DNA of 64,000 bases from Ralstonia pickettii (GCF_000607165.1 NZ_JFZG01000004.1:186001-250000); one strand, 5' to 3'. Shown: positions 1 to 10,956, counted from the first letter of the stretch. Notes: a model not told the origin generated them from the letters alone. Numbers and translations: made by a program.

Positions 1-1
1 C

Positions 2-844
2 GTGCAGTGCCTGAGCCCGTCCGGCTTGCACCGGATGGCGTATCACGAGTGGGGCGATTCGCAGAATCCGCGTGTGCTGGTTTGCGTGCATGGCCTCTCG
101 CGCACGGGGCGCGATTTCGACGTACTGGCGCAGGCGCTGTGCAATGACTATCGCGTCATCTGCCCCGATGTGGTCGGCCGTGGGCGCTCCGATTGGCTTG
201 CCGATCCGAAGGGCTATGTGCTGCCGCAATACGCGTCCGACATGGTCACGCTGCTCGCCCGCGTGAATGCCGAGTCGGTCGACTGGTTCGGTACCTCGAT
301 GGGTGGCCTGATCGGCATCGGCTTGGCGGGCCTGCCGAAATCGCCGATTCGCAAGTTGTTGCTCAACGATGTGGGCCCGCGCGTGACGGAGTCGTCGTTG
401 ACGCGCATCGGTGCTTACCTCGGTCTGAATGTCCGCTTCAAGACCTTCGATGAAGGGCTGGCTTACCTCAAGACGATCAGCGCTTCATTCGGCCCCCACA
501 CGCCGGAGCAATGGCGTGAACTGAATGCCGCGATCCTGAAACCCCAGGGCGGCGAGTGGATCCTGCATTACGATCCGCGCCTGGCGGAGCCATTCAAGAA
601 CACCACGCCAGAAATGATCGCCGCCGGCGAAGCCACGCTGTGGAAACTGTTCGAGGCGATTCCCGGCGAGGTGCTGGTGGTGCGCGGCGCGCATTCCGAT
701 TTGCTGACGCGAGAGACCGTTGAAGCCATGATGCAGCGTGGCCAGCATGTGAACACGGTGGAAATTCCCGACGTGGGCCATGCGCCGACCTTCATCCAGC
801 CGGATCAGGTGGCGATCGCCCGCAAGTTCTTTCTCGGTCAATGA
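2..844 (+). CDS. alpha/beta hydrolase (5' end at window edge)
   Basis: Alpha/beta-hydrolase fold protein of about 280 residues. The oxyanion-hole HG is at residues 30-31, the nucleophile elbow GTSMGG has Ser99, and the likely acid and base are Asp233 and His260, so the triad is complete. The substrate cannot be told from sequence. The first in-frame GTG is at base 2, so the true start may lie upstream of the window. It is followed 30 bases later by a Rid-family gene and then relA, all on the same strand, so the three may be co-transcribed. Confidence 0.9.
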   Translation: MQCLSPSGLHRMAYHEWGDSQNPRVLVCVHGLSRTGRDFDVLAQALCNDYRVICPDVVGRGRSDWLADPKGYVLPQYASDMVTLLARVNAESVDWFGTSMGGLIGIGLAGLPKSPIRKLLLNDVGPRVTESSLTRIGAYLGLNVRFKTFDEGLAYLKTISASFGPHTPEQWRELNAAILKPQGGEWILHYDPRLAEPFKNTTPEMIAAGEATLWKLFEAIPGEVLVVRGAHSDLLTRETVEAMMQRGQHVNTVEIPDVGHAPTFIQPDQVAIARKFFLGQ

Positions 845-874
845 CCGGTTGCTTGACCCCATTCGATTTGCAAG

Positions 875-1243
875 ATGAGCACTGAACTGAAACGTTACAA
901 CGTCGAACATCGCTATTCCGACGCAGCCGTCTACAACGGTGTCGTCTATGTGGCAGGCCAGGTGCCAGAGACCACACTGGACGCCGGCATTGCCGAGCAG
1001 ACGGCAGAGGTGCTCGCCATCATCGACCGCGTGCTGGCCGCCAACGGCAGCGATAAGACGCGCATCCTGATGTGCCAGATCTTCCTGAAAGACATCGGCG
1101 AGATTGGCGAGATGAACAAGGTGTGGGACCAGTGGGTTGCCGCCGATTCAAAGAACTCGCCGCCGCGCGCCACCGTTGAAGCCGCGCTGGCCAATCCGAA
1201 GTACCGCATCGAAATCGTCGTGACGGCCGCGCAGAAGAGCTGA
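875..1243 (+). CDS. RidA/YjgF-family protein
   Basis: A 122-residue protein of the YjgF/YER057c/UK114 (Rid) family, which hydrolyses reactive enamine/imine intermediates in its best-known members. It has the family's VYVAGQVP strand near the N-terminus and the PPRATVEAA segment carrying the conserved arginine. Length is near the usual 125-130 residues. Subfamily, and therefore substrate, is not resolved. It lies between a hydrolase and relA with short gaps. Confidence 0.9.
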   Translation: MSTELKRYNVEHRYSDAAVYNGVVYVAGQVPETTLDAGIAEQTAEVLAIIDRVLAANGSDKTRILMCQIFLKDIGEIGEMNKVWDQWVAADSKNSPPRATVEAALANPKYRIEIVVTAAQKS

Positions 1244-1282
1244 GCCCGTCGCCCAACAGGCGAGACGCAAGCAGGACGCATC

Positions 1283-3508
1283 ATGGAGAACAAGACCGAA
1301 CGGCCGGCCGAGGGGCCCGGATCGGCGGCAGAGCAGGTCGCACGTGCGATCGAATATCTTGCGGCCAATGCCGCGGACAGCGTCACGCTGACCGGCGAGC
1401 CGCTGGAGTCGCACGCGCGCGGCACGATCGCCATCCTTGAAGGGCTGCGCGTCGATACGCCGTCGTTGCAGGCGGCCGCCCTGTTTCTGTTGCCCACGCT
1501 GGCAATGGACAACGAAAAGGCGCTCGAGCCCGCATTCGGTGCCGAGGTTGTCAAGCTCGTGCACGACGTGCGGCAACTCTTGCGCATTGGCGCGATTGCC
1601 GGCCTCGTCAGCCCGACCGATGCCAGCATCACGCGCAAGAACGAAGCGGAAGCGCGCCGCGCGCAAGTCGAAGCATTGCGCAAGATGTTGTTGGCTTTCG
1701 CGCAGGACATTCGTGTGGTGTTGATCCGGCTGGCGTCGCGGCTGCAGTCGCTGCGCTGGCTCGCGCAGACGAAACGCCCGGCGCCGGAAGGCATGGCGCG
1801 TGAAACGCTGGATATCTACGCGCCGCTGGCTAACCGCCTGGGCATCTGGCAACTCAAATGGGAGCTTGAAGATCTCGGCTTCCGCTTTGATGATCCGGAT
1901 ACCTACAAGCGTATCGCCCGCCTGCTGGATGAAAAGCGCATCGAGCGCGAGAAGTTCATCGGCCAGGCCATCGCGCAACTGCAAAAGACCTTGCACGACG
2001 CCGGCATCCAGGCCGAGGTGAGCGGCCGGCCCAAACACATCTACAGCATCTGGAAAAAGATGCGCGGCAAGGAACTCGACTTTGCCGATCTGTACGACGT
2101 GCGCGCCTTCCGCGTCATCGTCGACGACATCAAGGATTGCTACACGGTGCTCGGTTTCGTGCACCACATGTGGCAGCCGATCCCGAAGGAGTTCGACGAC
2201 TACATCTCGCGCCCGAAGGCCAACGGCTACATGTCGCTGCACACGGTGGTGATCGGCGACGACGGCCGTGCGCTGGAGGTGCAGATCCGCACGCGCGAGA
2301 TGCACCACTTTGCCGAGTACGGCGTGGCCGCGCACTGGCGCTACAAGGAGGCGGGCAACAAGGGCTACGCCGGCCAGTTCTCCGCCAGCGAGCGCTACGA
2401 CGAGAAAATCGCTTGGCTGCGTCAACTGCTCGCCTGGAAGGATGATGCCGAGCATACCGTCGCGCACGAGGATTCACCGTGGGAGCAACTCAAGCACACC
2501 GAGCTGGATGACCACATCTACGTGCTGACGCCGCAGGCGCGCGTGATCGCGTTGCCGCAAGGCGCGACACCGGTCGACTTCGCCTACTACCTGCACAGTG
2601 ATCTCGGCCACCGCTGCCGCGGCGCACGCGTCGACGGCACGATGGTGCCGCTGAACACGCCGCTCAAGAACGGCCAGACCGTCGAGATCGTCACCGTTAA
2701 GCAGGGCGGGCCGTCGCGCGATTGGCTGAACACCGAGTTGCACTATCTCGTCAGCCCGCGTGCCCGCACGAAAGTGCGTGCGTGGTTCAACGCGATGGAG
2801 CTGGAGGAGACGCTTGCGCAGGGCCGGGCGCTCATCGACAAGACGCTGCAGCGCGAGGGCAAGACCGCAGTCAACCTGGAAGAGCTGGCCGCCAAGCTCG
2901 GCTACAAGACGTCGGACGACCTCTATGCCGTGGTCGCCAAAGACGAGCTGAGCCTGCGCCGCATCGAGGCTGTCTTACGCTCGGATGGGGCGCCGCCGCC
3001 CGCGCCGGTTGACGATGAAGTGGCCATCACCAAGAAGAGCCGCGCTACCAGCGTGGCCCGTGGCGCCAAGAGCGGCGTGCTGGTGGTGGGGGTCGACTCA
3101 CTCCTCACGCAGATGTCGCGCTGCTGCAAGCCGGCACCGCCGGACCCCATCGTTGGCTTCGTTACACGTGGGCGTGGCGTATCGATCCACCGACAAAGCT
3201 GTGCGACGTTTCAGCAGCTGGCCGCCCGCGCCCCGGGCCGTGTGATCCAGACGGAGTGGGGCCAGCGCAGCGATTCGGTCTACCCGATCGACATCCAGGT
3301 CGAGGCACTGGACCGACAGGGCTTGTTGCGCGACATCTCGGAAATTCTTTCGCGCGAGAAGATCAACGTGACCGGGGTGCGCACGCTGTCGAGCAAGGGC
3401 GTCGCAAAAATGCAGTTCACCGCGGAGGTGTCAGAGGCGACACAACTGCAGCGCGCGCTGACGTTGATCGAAGAAGTGCAGGGGGTATTGACAGCTCGAA
3501 GGAAGTGA
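1283..3508 (+). CDS. relA: RelA-type (p)ppGpp synthetase
   Basis: Makes (p)ppGpp on amino-acid starvation. The 741 residues show a degenerate hydrolase region lacking a recognisable HD pair, then the synthetase domain with EFDDY at residue 303 onward. EFDD marks synthetase-only RelA, whereas SpoT/Rel carry RFKD. A TGS domain follows at about residue 410 and a C-terminal ACT domain from about 665. ATG at 1283 lies 39 bases after the Rid-family gene. tRNA-Val begins 22 bases after the stop, close enough that read-through is possible. Confidence 0.96.
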   Translation: MENKTERPAEGPGSAAEQVARAIEYLAANAADSVTLTGEPLESHARGTIAILEGLRVDTPSLQAAALFLLPTLAMDNEKALEPAFGAEVVKLVHDVRQLLRIGAIAGLVSPTDASITRKNEAEARRAQVEALRKMLLAFAQDIRVVLIRLASRLQSLRWLAQTKRPAPEGMARETLDIYAPLANRLGIWQLKWELEDLGFRFDDPDTYKRIARLLDEKRIEREKFIGQAIAQLQKTLHDAGIQAEVSGRPKHIYSIWKKMRGKELDFADLYDVRAFRVIVDDIKDCYTVLGFVHHMWQPIPKEFDDYISRPKANGYMSLHTVVIGDDGRALEVQIRTREMHHFAEYGVAAHWRYKEAGNKGYAGQFSASERYDEKIAWLRQLLAWKDDAEHTVAHEDSPWEQLKHTELDDHIYVLTPQARVIALPQGATPVDFAYYLHSDLGHRCRGARVDGTMVPLNTPLKNGQTVEIVTVKQGGPSRDWLNTELHYLVSPRARTKVRAWFNAMELEETLAQGRALIDKTLQREGKTAVNLEELAAKLGYKTSDDLYAVVAKDELSLRRIEAVLRSDGAPPPAPVDDEVAITKKSRATSVARGAKSGVLVVGVDSLLTQMSRCCKPAPPDPIVGFVTRGRGVSIHRQSCATFQQLAARAPGRVIQTEWGQRSDSVYPIDIQVEALDRQGLLRDISEILSREKINVTGVRTLSSKGVAKMQFTAEVSEATQLQRALTLIEEVQGVLTARRK

Positions 3509-3530
3509 CGGTATAGTTTCGTTCTTCGGC

Positions 3531-3607
3531 AGGCTCGTAGCTCAGCTGGTTAGAGCACCACCTTGACATGGTGGGGGTCGTTGGTTCGAGTCCAATCGAG
3601 CCTACCA
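3531..3607 (+). tRNA. tRNA-Val (GAC)
   Basis: Full cloverleaf of 77 bases with encoded CCA. Acceptor strands AGGCTCG and CGAGCCT pair, the anticodon stem CCACC/GGTGG closes a seven-base loop TTGACAT, and the anticodon GAC at 3565-3567 reads Val codons. The T-loop sequence GGTTCGAGTCC is present. It lies between relA and thrS. Confidence 0.97.
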
Positions 3608-3985
3608 ACGCATTTAGCAGGACGCGTCGGGTAGGGTGTCCAAGCCGTCATCCTCGCAATTCCCGGGCTTGTCCCATACAACTGAACACAAGGCGAAATA
3701 TGATTCAGGCACCGCGAACTACAACCGCTTCGGAGCGACAGTAGTCAAGGTGCGTTTTTCGCCCTTTGCGGTCTGCCCAAGCGGTGGATAGCGCAAATGA
3801 AAACGCGGCCTTGGCCGCGTTTTTTTTCGTCCGCAGTTTCGTGTCACGCGTGGCGATCAAGCTGAAAGCGCTTCGAAGCATTCGATTCGACAACCTGCCG
3901 CGCTGACTACTTGGCGCGGCGCACGACAGAATAACGACCGCTGCGCATCTCTGAAATGCGCGACGGTGACTCCACAGGAGCAAGC
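3608..3985. other. intergenic, tRNA-Val to thrS
   Basis: A 378-base stretch with no credible gene. It holds a strong terminator hairpin (listed separately). The thrS leader follows, with an AGGAG ribosome site at 3976-3980. I see no repeat of the tRNA 3' end that would mark an integration site. Minus-strand open frames here are low-complexity shadows. Confidence 0.6.
3801..3827 (+). terminator. rho-independent terminator before thrS
   Basis: GC-rich inverted repeat AACGCGGCC / GGCCGCGTT with a very short loop, followed by a run of eight T. It probably ends transcription from relA or tRNA-Val, which would leave thrS with its own promoter. It could also be a leader attenuator of thrS. Confidence 0.75.
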
Positions 3986-5893
3986 ATGATCGCAATCACG
4001 TTGCCGGATGGTTCCCGGCGTGAGTTTCCCGGCCCGGTGACGGTGGCCGAAGTGGCACAGAGCATCGGAGCTGGGCTGGCCAAGGCTGCACTGGCTGGTC
4101 GCGTAGACGGTCAGATGGTCGACACAAGCTTCACGATCGACCGCGATGCGAAGCTCGCCATCATCACAGACAAGGACGCCGACGGCGTCGACGTGATCCG
4201 TCATTCCACGGCGCATTTGCTGGCTTACGCAGTCAAGGAGTTGTATCCGGACGCGCAGGTCACCATCGGTCCGGTCATCGAGAACGGCTTCTACTACGAC
4301 TTCGCCTACAAGCGCCCCTTCACGCCCGAAGATCTCGTCGCGATCGAAAAGAAGATGGGTGAACTTGCCAAGAAAGACGAGAAGATTACGCGTGAAGTGC
4401 TGAGCCGTGACGAAGCCGTCAAGCTGTTCCAAGGCATGGGCGAAAAGTACAAGGCCGAGATCATTGCCTCCATTCCGGAGGATCAGGAAATCGGCCTGTA
4501 CCGCGAAGGCAATTTCGTTGACCTCTGCCGCGGCCCGCACGTGCCGTCCACCGGCAAGCTCAAGGTCTTCAAGCTGATGAAGGTGGCTGGCGCCTACTGG
4601 CGTGGGGACCACAACAACGAGATGCTCCAGCGCATCTATGGCACGGCCTGGGCCAAGAAGGAAGACCAGGAAGCCTACCTGCACATGCTGGAAGAGGCTG
4701 AAAAGCGCGACCACCGCAAGCTCGGCCGTGAGCTGGACCTCTTTCATATCGACGAGTACTCGCCCGGCACGGTGTTCTGGCACCCGAAGGGCTGGACGCT
4801 GTGGCAGGAGATCGAGCAGTACATGCGGCGCGTGTACCGCGAGAACGGCTACCAGGAAGTAAAGGGGCCGCAGATTCTCGACAAGTCGCTGTGGGAGAAG
4901 ACCGGCCACTGGGACAAGTACCGCGAGAACATGTTCATCACGGAATCGGAGAAGCGCGAATACGCGCTCAAGCCGATGAACTGCCCGGGCCACATCCTCA
5001 TCTACAAGCAGGGCATCAAGAGCTACCGCGACCTCCCGCTTCGCTTCGGTGAATTCGGTGCCTGCCACCGCAACGAGCCTTCGGGTGGCCTGCACGGCAT
5101 CATGCGCGTACGCGGCTTCACGCAGGACGATGGACACATCTTCTGTACGGAAGACATGATCCAGGCCGAGGTGACGGCGTTCACGACCTTGCTGCAGAAG
5201 GTCTACAAAGATTTCGGCTTTACCGAGATTCTCTACAAGCTATCGACGCGCCCGGACAAGCGCATCGGCACCGAAGAAAGCTGGGATCGCGCCGAAGCCG
5301 CGTTGGCGGAAGGCTTGCGTGCGTCCGGCTGTGAGTTCGAATACCTGCCGGGCGAAGGCGCGTTCTACGGTCCCAAGATCGAATATGTGCTTAAAGATGC
5401 GCTTGGACGTCAATGGCAATGCGGCACGATCCAGGTGGACCCGAACCTGCCGGAGCGCCTGGACGCAGAGTTTGTCGGGGAGGATGGTGCGCGCCATCGC
5501 CCCATCATGCTGCACCGCGCCATCGTTGGTAGCCTGGAGCGCTTTATCGGTATCTTGATCGAACAATACGCCGGTGCGCTGCCGACGTGGCTTTCGCCGG
5601 TGCAGATTGCGGTGCTCAGCATCACCGATTCGCACGCCGAATACGCCCAATCCGTTGCGCAATCCCTGCAAAAACAAGGATTTAGGGCGATCGTCGATTT
5701 GCGGAATGAGAAGATTGGGTATAAAATCCGCGAGCATTCCGTGCAGAAGGTCCCATACCAGGTTGTGGTTGGCGACAAGGAGCGGGATGAAAATCAGGTG
5801 GCCGTGCGTGCCCGTGGCAACGTCGATCTAGGCTCCATGCCGCTGTCGGCGTTCGTTGAGCGACTGCAGAACGATCTCGCTAACAAGTCATGA
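3986..5893 (+). CDS. thrS: threonine--tRNA ligase
   Basis: Class II synthetase of 635 residues that charges tRNA-Thr. Domains in order: N-terminal TGS, editing domain with HSTAHLLAY (the HxxxH site), catalytic core with MNCPGH (zinc ligand Cys333) and a C-terminal anticodon domain. The start at 3986 has AGGAG five bases upstream and gives the family length; the open frame runs 10 codons further up without a better site. It is the first gene of the thrS-infC-rpmI-rplT block. Confidence 0.97.
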   Translation: MIAITLPDGSRREFPGPVTVAEVAQSIGAGLAKAALAGRVDGQMVDTSFTIDRDAKLAIITDKDADGVDVIRHSTAHLLAYAVKELYPDAQVTIGPVIENGFYYDFAYKRPFTPEDLVAIEKKMGELAKKDEKITREVLSRDEAVKLFQGMGEKYKAEIIASIPEDQEIGLYREGNFVDLCRGPHVPSTGKLKVFKLMKVAGAYWRGDHNNEMLQRIYGTAWAKKEDQEAYLHMLEEAEKRDHRKLGRELDLFHIDEYSPGTVFWHPKGWTLWQEIEQYMRRVYRENGYQEVKGPQILDKSLWEKTGHWDKYRENMFITESEKREYALKPMNCPGHILIYKQGIKSYRDLPLRFGEFGACHRNEPSGGLHGIMRVRGFTQDDGHIFCTEDMIQAEVTAFTTLLQKVYKDFGFTEILYKLSTRPDKRIGTEESWDRAEAALAEGLRASGCEFEYLPGEGAFYGPKIEYVLKDALGRQWQCGTIQVDPNLPERLDAEFVGEDGARHRPIMLHRAIVGSLERFIGILIEQYAGALPTWLSPVQIAVLSITDSHAEYAQSVAQSLQKQGFRAIVDLRNEKIGYKIREHSVQKVPYQVVVGDKERDENQVAVRARGNVDLGSMPLSAFVERLQNDLANKS

Positions 5894-5935
5894 GCTGGAC
5901 ACGGCCTGTTTTTTTGATTCTTTGAGGACATCAAC

Positions 5936-6457
5936 ATCGCTACTGAGAAATCTCACCGCATCAACCGCGAGATCAGCGCACCGGAACTCCGGCTGACCGG
6001 GGTTGAGGGAGAAGCGCTCGGCATCGTCAAACTGTTTGACGCGCTGCGTCTGGCAGAAGAGAAAGACGTCGACCTGGTCGAGATCGCTCCGACCGCGCAG
6101 CCGCCCGTCTGCCGCCTGATGGACTATGGCAAGTTCAAGTATCAGGAACAGAAGAAGGCCCACGACGCCAAGTTGAAGCAGAAGGTCATCCAGGTGAAGG
6201 AAGTCAAGTTCCGCCCTGGCACCGACGACAACGACTACGGCGTCAAGCTGCGCAACGCGACGCGCTTCCTGGAGGATGGTGACAGGGTAAAGGTTACCTT
6301 GCGTTTCCGCGGCCGCGAAATGGCTCACCAGGAAATCGGCATGCGCGTGCTGGAGCGTATCAAGACTGACCTGGAGGAATTCGGCCAGGTTGAGCAGATG
6401 CCGAAGATGGAGGGGCGCCAGGCAGTGATGATGTTGGCACCCAAGAAGAAAAAGTAA
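5936..6457 (+). CDS. infC: translation initiation factor IF-3 (ATC start)
   Basis: IF-3 of 173 residues. The first ATG in this frame lies at 6119, inside the conserved [11 protein letters not shown] segment, so the protein must start upstream. The frame is open back to ATC at 5936, preceded by GAGG at 5924-5927 with ideal spacing, and gives a normal N-terminal domain ([13 protein letters not shown]-like LRLTG). The C-terminal domain has [11 protein letters not shown] and RGREMAHQE and ends in PKKKK. A rare start codon is a known device for infC autoregulation. Confidence 0.93.
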   Translation: MATEKSHRINREISAPELRLTGVEGEALGIVKLFDALRLAEEKDVDLVEIAPTAQPPVCRLMDYGKFKYQEQKKAHDAKLKQKVIQVKEVKFRPGTDDNDYGVKLRNATRFLEDGDRVKVTLRFRGREMAHQEIGMRVLERIKTDLEEFGQVEQMPKMEGRQAVMMLAPKKKK

Positions 6458-6519
6458 TGCAGTGGCGGCCGGACGATTCCGGCTGCGCTGAGCAGGTTCC
6501 AGACGGAAACGTCGGAAAA

Positions 6520-6547
6520 CGCGGCAGGTGTTAAAAAGCCTGCCGCG
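6520..6547 (+). promoter_or_regulatory. hairpin in infC-rpmI gap, candidate L20 leader
   Basis: A perfect 9-bp stem, CGCGGCAGG with CCTGCCGCG, closes a ten-base A-rich loop in the 169-base gap before rpmI. It is not followed by a T-run, so it is not a plain terminator. In E. coli ribosomal protein L20 represses rpmI-rplT by binding structured RNA in this same gap. A matching role here is inferred from position only. Confidence 0.4.
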
Positions 6548-6626
6548 ATACAACAAGTGAGCCCGGGTCTTGCAAGTGTCGGCGCTAGCCGTCCACCTGG
6601 CTTCATGTCAAAAGCGGAGTTGTTCC

Positions 6627-6824
6627 ATGCCGAAGATGAAGACGAAGAAAAGCGCGTCGAAGCGCTTTACTGCCCGTCCTGGTGGCACGATCAAACGTGG
6701 CCAAGCCTTCAAGCGTCACATCCTGACCAAGAAGACCACCAAGAACAAGCGTCACCTGCGCGGTACCGAAGGCGTCCATGAGACGAACCTGAAGTCCGTT
6801 CGCGCAATGATGCCGTACGCCTAA
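6627..6824 (+). CDS. rpmI: 50S ribosomal protein L35
   Basis: A 65-residue basic protein of the large ribosomal subunit. It starts [14 protein letters not shown], carries KRHILTKK and ends VRAMMPYA, all typical of L35. The start at 6627 matches the family N-terminus; the frame is open upstream but that part is not L35. It is followed by rplT after 28 bases. Confidence 0.97.
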   Translation: MPKMKTKKSASKRFTARPGGTIKRGQAFKRHILTKKTTKNKRHLRGTEGVHETNLKSVRAMMPYA

Positions 6825-6852
6825 CCCTAACTAACTACGAAAGGAGCATTTC

Positions 6853-7209
6853 ATGCCTCGAGTAAAACGTGGGGTCACAGCGCGGGCCCGTCATAAGAAG
6901 GTTATCAGCGCAGCCAAGGGTTTCCGCGGCCGCCGCAATAACGTCTATCGCATCGCCAAGCAGGCGGTCATGCGTGCTGGCCAGTACGCTTACCGCGATC
7001 GTCGCAACAAGAAGCGCGTGTTCCGCGCTCTCTGGATTGCACGTATCAACGCTGGCGCACGCGAGCATGGTCTGACCTACAGCAAGTTCATGAACGGCCT
7101 GAAGAAGGCGTCCATCGAGCTGGACCGCAAGGTGCTGTCGGACATGGCCATTCACGACAAGGTGGCTTTTGCTGCCATCGTGAACCAGGTGAAAGCCAAC
7201 GTCGCCTGA
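6853..7209 (+). CDS. rplT: 50S ribosomal protein L20
   Basis: A 118-residue basic protein needed for early 50S assembly and, in E. coli, the repressor of its own operon. It begins [16 protein letters not shown] and contains KGFRGRRNN and [12 protein letters not shown] strong AAAGGAG site lies 5' of ATG 6853. A terminator follows 60 bases after the stop. Confidence 0.97.
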   Translation: MPRVKRGVTARARHKKVISAAKGFRGRRNNVYRIAKQAVMRAGQYAYRDRRNKKRVFRALWIARINAGAREHGLTYSKFMNGLKKASIELDRKVLSDMAIHDKVAFAAIVNQVKANVA

Positions 7210-7269
7210 ATTGGATTGGCCGGGCAGGCCGCTGGGATTACCCAGTAAGTTTGCCGGCTGATCACCCTG

Positions 7270-7298
7270 ACGGGGCTCCCACCGAGCCCCGTTTTTTA
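7270..7298 (+). terminator. terminator after rplT
   Basis: Stem ACGGGGCT / AGCCCCGT with a seven-base loop, then TTTTTT. It separates the L20 operon from pheS. No Phe-rich leader peptide precedes it, so there is no evidence for E. coli-style pheST attenuation. Confidence 0.85.
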
Positions 7299-7350
7299 TT
7301 CCGCGCATTTCGCGGACCCGAATCACCCGAATTTTTTCGCTCGTCTTCCC

Positions 7351-8385
7351 ATGTCACTGGATCTGGATCAAGTCGTCGTCGATGCCCAAAACGCGTTTGC
7401 CTCTGTGGAGGACAACGCCTCGCTGGAAAACGAGAAGGCACGCTTTCTCGGTAAGTCCGGCGTGCTGACCGACTTGCTCAAAGGCTTGGGCAAGCTCGAT
7501 CCGGAGACGCGCAAGTCCGAAGGCGCGCGCATCAATCAGGCGAAGAGCCGTGTTGAAGAGGCGCTGACCGCCCGCCGCCAAGCGCTGGCCGATGCGCTGA
7601 TGAACGCCCGCCTAGCCGCCGAGGCGATCGACGTCACGCTGCCCGGTCGCGACGTGGCTGAGGGCAGCCTGCACCCGGTGATGAACACCTGGGAGCGCGT
7701 CGCCAAGATCTTCGGTTCGATCGGTTTCGATGTGGCTGACGGTCCCGAAATCGAATCGGATTGGATGAACTTCACGGCGCTGAACAACCCGGACAACCAT
7801 CCGGCGCGCTCGATGCAGGACACGTTCTACATTGATGGTCGCGACAGCGAAGACAAGCTCCTTCTGCTGCGCACACACACCAGCCCGATGCAGGTGCGTT
7901 ACGCCCGCATGCACGTCGAGAAGTACAAGCACCTCGATCGCATCCCTCCGATCAAGGTCATCGCTCCGGGTCGCACATACCGCGTGGACAGTGACGCCAC
8001 GCACTCGCCGATGTTCCATCAGGTCGAAGGCCTCTGGATTGCTGACAACATCAGCTTTGCCGACCTGAAGGGCGTCTATGCCGACTTCCTGCGCAACTTC
8101 TTTGAGCGGGACGACATCCAGGTGCGTTTCCGTCCGTCGTATTTCCCGTTCACCGAGCCGTCGGCCGAGATCGACATGGCGTTCGGCAACGGCAAATGGC
8201 TGGAGATTTCCGGTTCCGGCCAGGTGCACCCGACCGTGGTGCGCAATATGGGCCTGGACCCTGAGCGCTACATCGGCTTTGCGTTCGGCTCCGGCCTGGA
8301 GCGCCTGACGATGCTGCGCTATGGCATCAACGACCTGCGCCTGTTCTTCGAGGGCGATGTGCGTTTCCTGCGCCAGTTCGCGTAA
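7351..8385 (+). CDS. pheS: phenylalanine--tRNA ligase alpha subunit
   Basis: Catalytic alpha subunit of the alpha2-beta2 enzyme that charges tRNA-Phe, 344 residues. An N-terminal tRNA-binding coiled coil (about residues 1-90) precedes the class II core. The core has [16 protein letters not shown] (motif 2 region) and [17 protein letters not shown] (motif 3). It lies 63 bases before pheT, with which it forms the enzyme. Confidence 0.97.
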   Translation: MSLDLDQVVVDAQNAFASVEDNASLENEKARFLGKSGVLTDLLKGLGKLDPETRKSEGARINQAKSRVEEALTARRQALADALMNARLAAEAIDVTLPGRDVAEGSLHPVMNTWERVAKIFGSIGFDVADGPEIESDWMNFTALNNPDNHPARSMQDTFYIDGRDSEDKLLLLRTHTSPMQVRYARMHVEKYKHLDRIPPIKVIAPGRTYRVDSDATHSPMFHQVEGLWIADNISFADLKGVYADFLRNFFERDDIQVRFRPSYFPFTEPSAEIDMAFGNGKWLEISGSGQVHPTVVRNMGLDPERYIGFAFGSGLERLTMLRYGINDLRLFFEGDVRFLRQFA

Positions 8386-8448
8386 GCGTTGAGCGCTCGC
8401 ACTGGTACTTCATCGCCCCGTTAATCGAATTTTCTTTCCTGTCGCGCC

Positions 8449-10878
8449 ATGCAATTTCCGGAATCCTGGCTTCGCAGTTTCGTCAATCCGTCGATCACGA
8501 CGGATGAGCTCTCCCATCGTCTGACGATGGCTGGCCTCGAGGTGGAAGAGGTCGACCCCGTTGCGCCGCCGTTCTCGCAGATCGTTGTCGGCCATGTGGT
8601 CGAGGTGAACAAGCACCCGGATGCCGATCGCCTCAACGTGTGTAAGGTCGATGCGGGTACGGGCGAGCTGCTGCAGATCGTCTGCGGCGCGCCGAACGTG
8701 TCGGCGGGCATCAAGGTGCCGTGCGCGATGGTCGGCGCCGAGCTGCCACCTGGCGAAGATGGCAAGCCGTTCAAGATCAAGATCGGCAAGCTGCGTGGTG
8801 TGGAGAGCTACGGCATGCTGTGTTCGGCGCGCGAGCTGAAGCTGTCGGAAGACCATGGCGGCCTGCTGATCCTGCCGGAAGACACACCGGTGGGCGAAGA
8901 CATCCGCAAGGTGCTCGATCTGGACGACCAGATCTTCATCATCAAACTGACGCCCAACAAGGCGGACTGCCTGTCGATCCACGGCGTGGCACGTGAAGTG
9001 TCCGCGCTGACGGGCGCGCCGATCACCATGCCATCGATGGCACCCGTGGCGGTGACGCTGGCTGACAAGCTGCCCGTCAAGGTTGAGGCGCCGGACCTGT
9101 GCGGTCGTTTTTCGGGCCGCATCATCCGCGGCGTGAACGCCCACGCGAAGACGCCTGCCTGGATGGTCTCGCGCATCGAGCGCGCGGGCATGCGCAGCGT
9201 GTCGGCGCTGGTCGATATTTCGAACTACGTGATGCTGGAACTGGGTCGTCCCTCGCACGTGTTCGACCTGGACAAGATTCACGGCGGCCTGACTGTGCGC
9301 TGGGGCAAGGCCGGCGAAGCGCTGAAGCTGCTCAACGGCGACATCATCACCGTCGACGAGAAGGTCGGCGTGATCTCGGACGAGCAGGCCATCGAAAGCC
9401 TCGCCGGCATCATGGGCGGCGACAAGACGGCCGTCACGCTCGATACACAGAACATCTACGTCGAGGCTGCATTCTGGTGGCCGGCCGCCATCCAGGGTCG
9501 CGCACGCCGCTACAACTTCTCGACCGATGCAGGCCATCGTTTCGAGCGCGGCGTTGATTACGCGACCACCGTTGAACACATCGAACGCATCAGCGCGCTG
9601 ATCCTCGAAATCTGCGGCGGCCAGGCTGGCCCGATCGACGATCAGATCGTCAATCTGCCCAAGCGCGAGCCGGTGCGCATGCGTGTTGCACGTGCCGCGC
9701 GTGTGCTCGGTATTCCGCTGTCGCACGACGTTGTGGCGGACGTGTTTAAGCGCCTCGGCCTCACGTTCAGCGTGGACGGCGATGTGTTTGTCGTCGAACC
9801 TCCGTCGTACCGCTTCGACCTGGAAATCGAGGAAGACCTGATCGAAGAAGTCGCTCGTATCTACGGTTTCGAGCAGATTCCCGCCAAGCCGCCTGTGGCC
9901 GAGAGCGCGATGCGTCCGACCGACGAGGCACGCCGCACGATGCACGACGTGCGTCATGCCGTGGCCGCGCGCGACTACCACGAGGTCGTCAACTTCGCTT
10001 TTGTCGAAAGCGAGTGGGAAGCCGACTTTGCCGGCAACACCAACCCGATTCCGCTGCTGAACCCGATTGCCAGCCAGTACTCGGTGATGCGCAGCACGCT
10101 TATCGGCGGCTTGCTCGACAAGGTCCGCTACAACGTGAACCGCAAGGCTTCGCGCGTGCGCATGTTCGAGGTGGGGCGCGTGTTCCACCGCGATGCGAGT
10201 GTCGCCGACGGTGGTCTGTCGATCGCAGGCTACGCACAACCGATGATGGCGGGCGGCATTGCGTATGGTCCGTCCAAGGAAGAGCAGTGGGGCGTGCAGA
10301 CACGTCCGGTTGATTTCTTCGATGTGAAGGGTGACGTTGAGTCGCTGCTGTGGCCGCTGCAGGCGCGTTTCGAGCGCGCTGAGCATCCCGCGCTGCATCC
10401 GGGTCGCTCGGCTCGCGTGGTGCTGAATGGTCGTGCCGTCGGCTGGATCGGTGAACTGCATCCGCGTTGGCTGCAGAAGTACGATTTGGCGACTGCGCCG
10501 GTGGTGTGGGAGGTGGAGCTTGATGCCATCACCGCGGTGGGCCTGCCGAAGTATCGTGAAGTGCCGCGTGTGCCGGCCGTGACGCGCGACATCGCACTGG
10601 TCGTGCGCCAGGATGTGGCGGTGCAGGATCTGGTCGACACGTTTGAGGAAGCAGCTGTCGGTACCCCGTGGCAGCGTTATCTGCAGGGCGTTGTGCTGTT
10701 CGATGAATTCCGTCCGAAGGCCGCCACGGCTGCCATTGGGGCGCAGGAGAAAAGCCTTGCCTTCAGAATTACGTTGCAAGATACTGACAGCACCCTTCAG
10801 GACGACATTGTCGAGGCCGCCACACAGCAATTGATTCGAGCGGCCGGCGATGCATTCGGCGCGCGCCTGCGCGCCTGA
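8449..10878 (+). CDS. pheT: phenylalanine--tRNA ligase beta subunit
   Basis: Beta subunit of PheRS, 809 residues. The order is an N-terminal EMAP-like tRNA-binding fold (about residues 39-150), the B3/B4 editing region, B5, a catalytic-like module and a C-terminal FDX-ACB anticodon-binding domain ending at the family's usual point. ATG 8449 gives the typical [14 protein letters not shown] start. The large open frame on the opposite strand is a composition shadow. Confidence 0.97.
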   Translation: MQFPESWLRSFVNPSITTDELSHRLTMAGLEVEEVDPVAPPFSQIVVGHVVEVNKHPDADRLNVCKVDAGTGELLQIVCGAPNVSAGIKVPCAMVGAELPPGEDGKPFKIKIGKLRGVESYGMLCSARELKLSEDHGGLLILPEDTPVGEDIRKVLDLDDQIFIIKLTPNKADCLSIHGVAREVSALTGAPITMPSMAPVAVTLADKLPVKVEAPDLCGRFSGRIIRGVNAHAKTPAWMVSRIERAGMRSVSALVDISNYVMLELGRPSHVFDLDKIHGGLTVRWGKAGEALKLLNGDIITVDEKVGVISDEQAIESLAGIMGGDKTAVTLDTQNIYVEAAFWWPAAIQGRARRYNFSTDAGHRFERGVDYATTVEHIERISALILEICGGQAGPIDDQIVNLPKREPVRMRVARAARVLGIPLSHDVVADVFKRLGLTFSVDGDVFVVEPPSYRFDLEIEEDLIEEVARIYGFEQIPAKPPVAESAMRPTDEARRTMHDVRHAVAARDYHEVVNFAFVESEWEADFAGNTNPIPLLNPIASQYSVMRSTLIGGLLDKVRYNVNRKASRVRMFEVGRVFHRDASVADGGLSIAGYAQPMMAGGIAYGPSKEEQWGVQTRPVDFFDVKGDVESLLWPLQARFERAEHPALHPGRSARVVLNGRAVGWIGELHPRWLQKYDLATAPVVWEVELDAITAVGLPKYREVPRVPAVTRDIALVVRQDVAVQDLVDTFEEAAVGTPWQRYLQGVVLFDEFRPKAATAAIGAQEKSLAFRITLQDTDSTLQDDIVEAATQQLIRAAGDAFGARLRA

Positions 10879-10956
10879 CGTCTCAGACGTCCGCACTGCG
10901 CTAGAGACCGCTCGAACGAACCTCCGCATTCGGATCGAATACGCTAAGCGAATCCT

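Noticed and set aside
3531-3985. tRNA-Val as an integration site for a genomic island
   Set aside because: No direct repeat of the tRNA 3' end and no integrase; ordinary housekeeping genes on both sides.
7210-7350. pheST leader peptide / attenuator as in E. coli
   Set aside because: Only the rplT terminator is present; no Phe-rich short frame or alternative stem pairing was seen.
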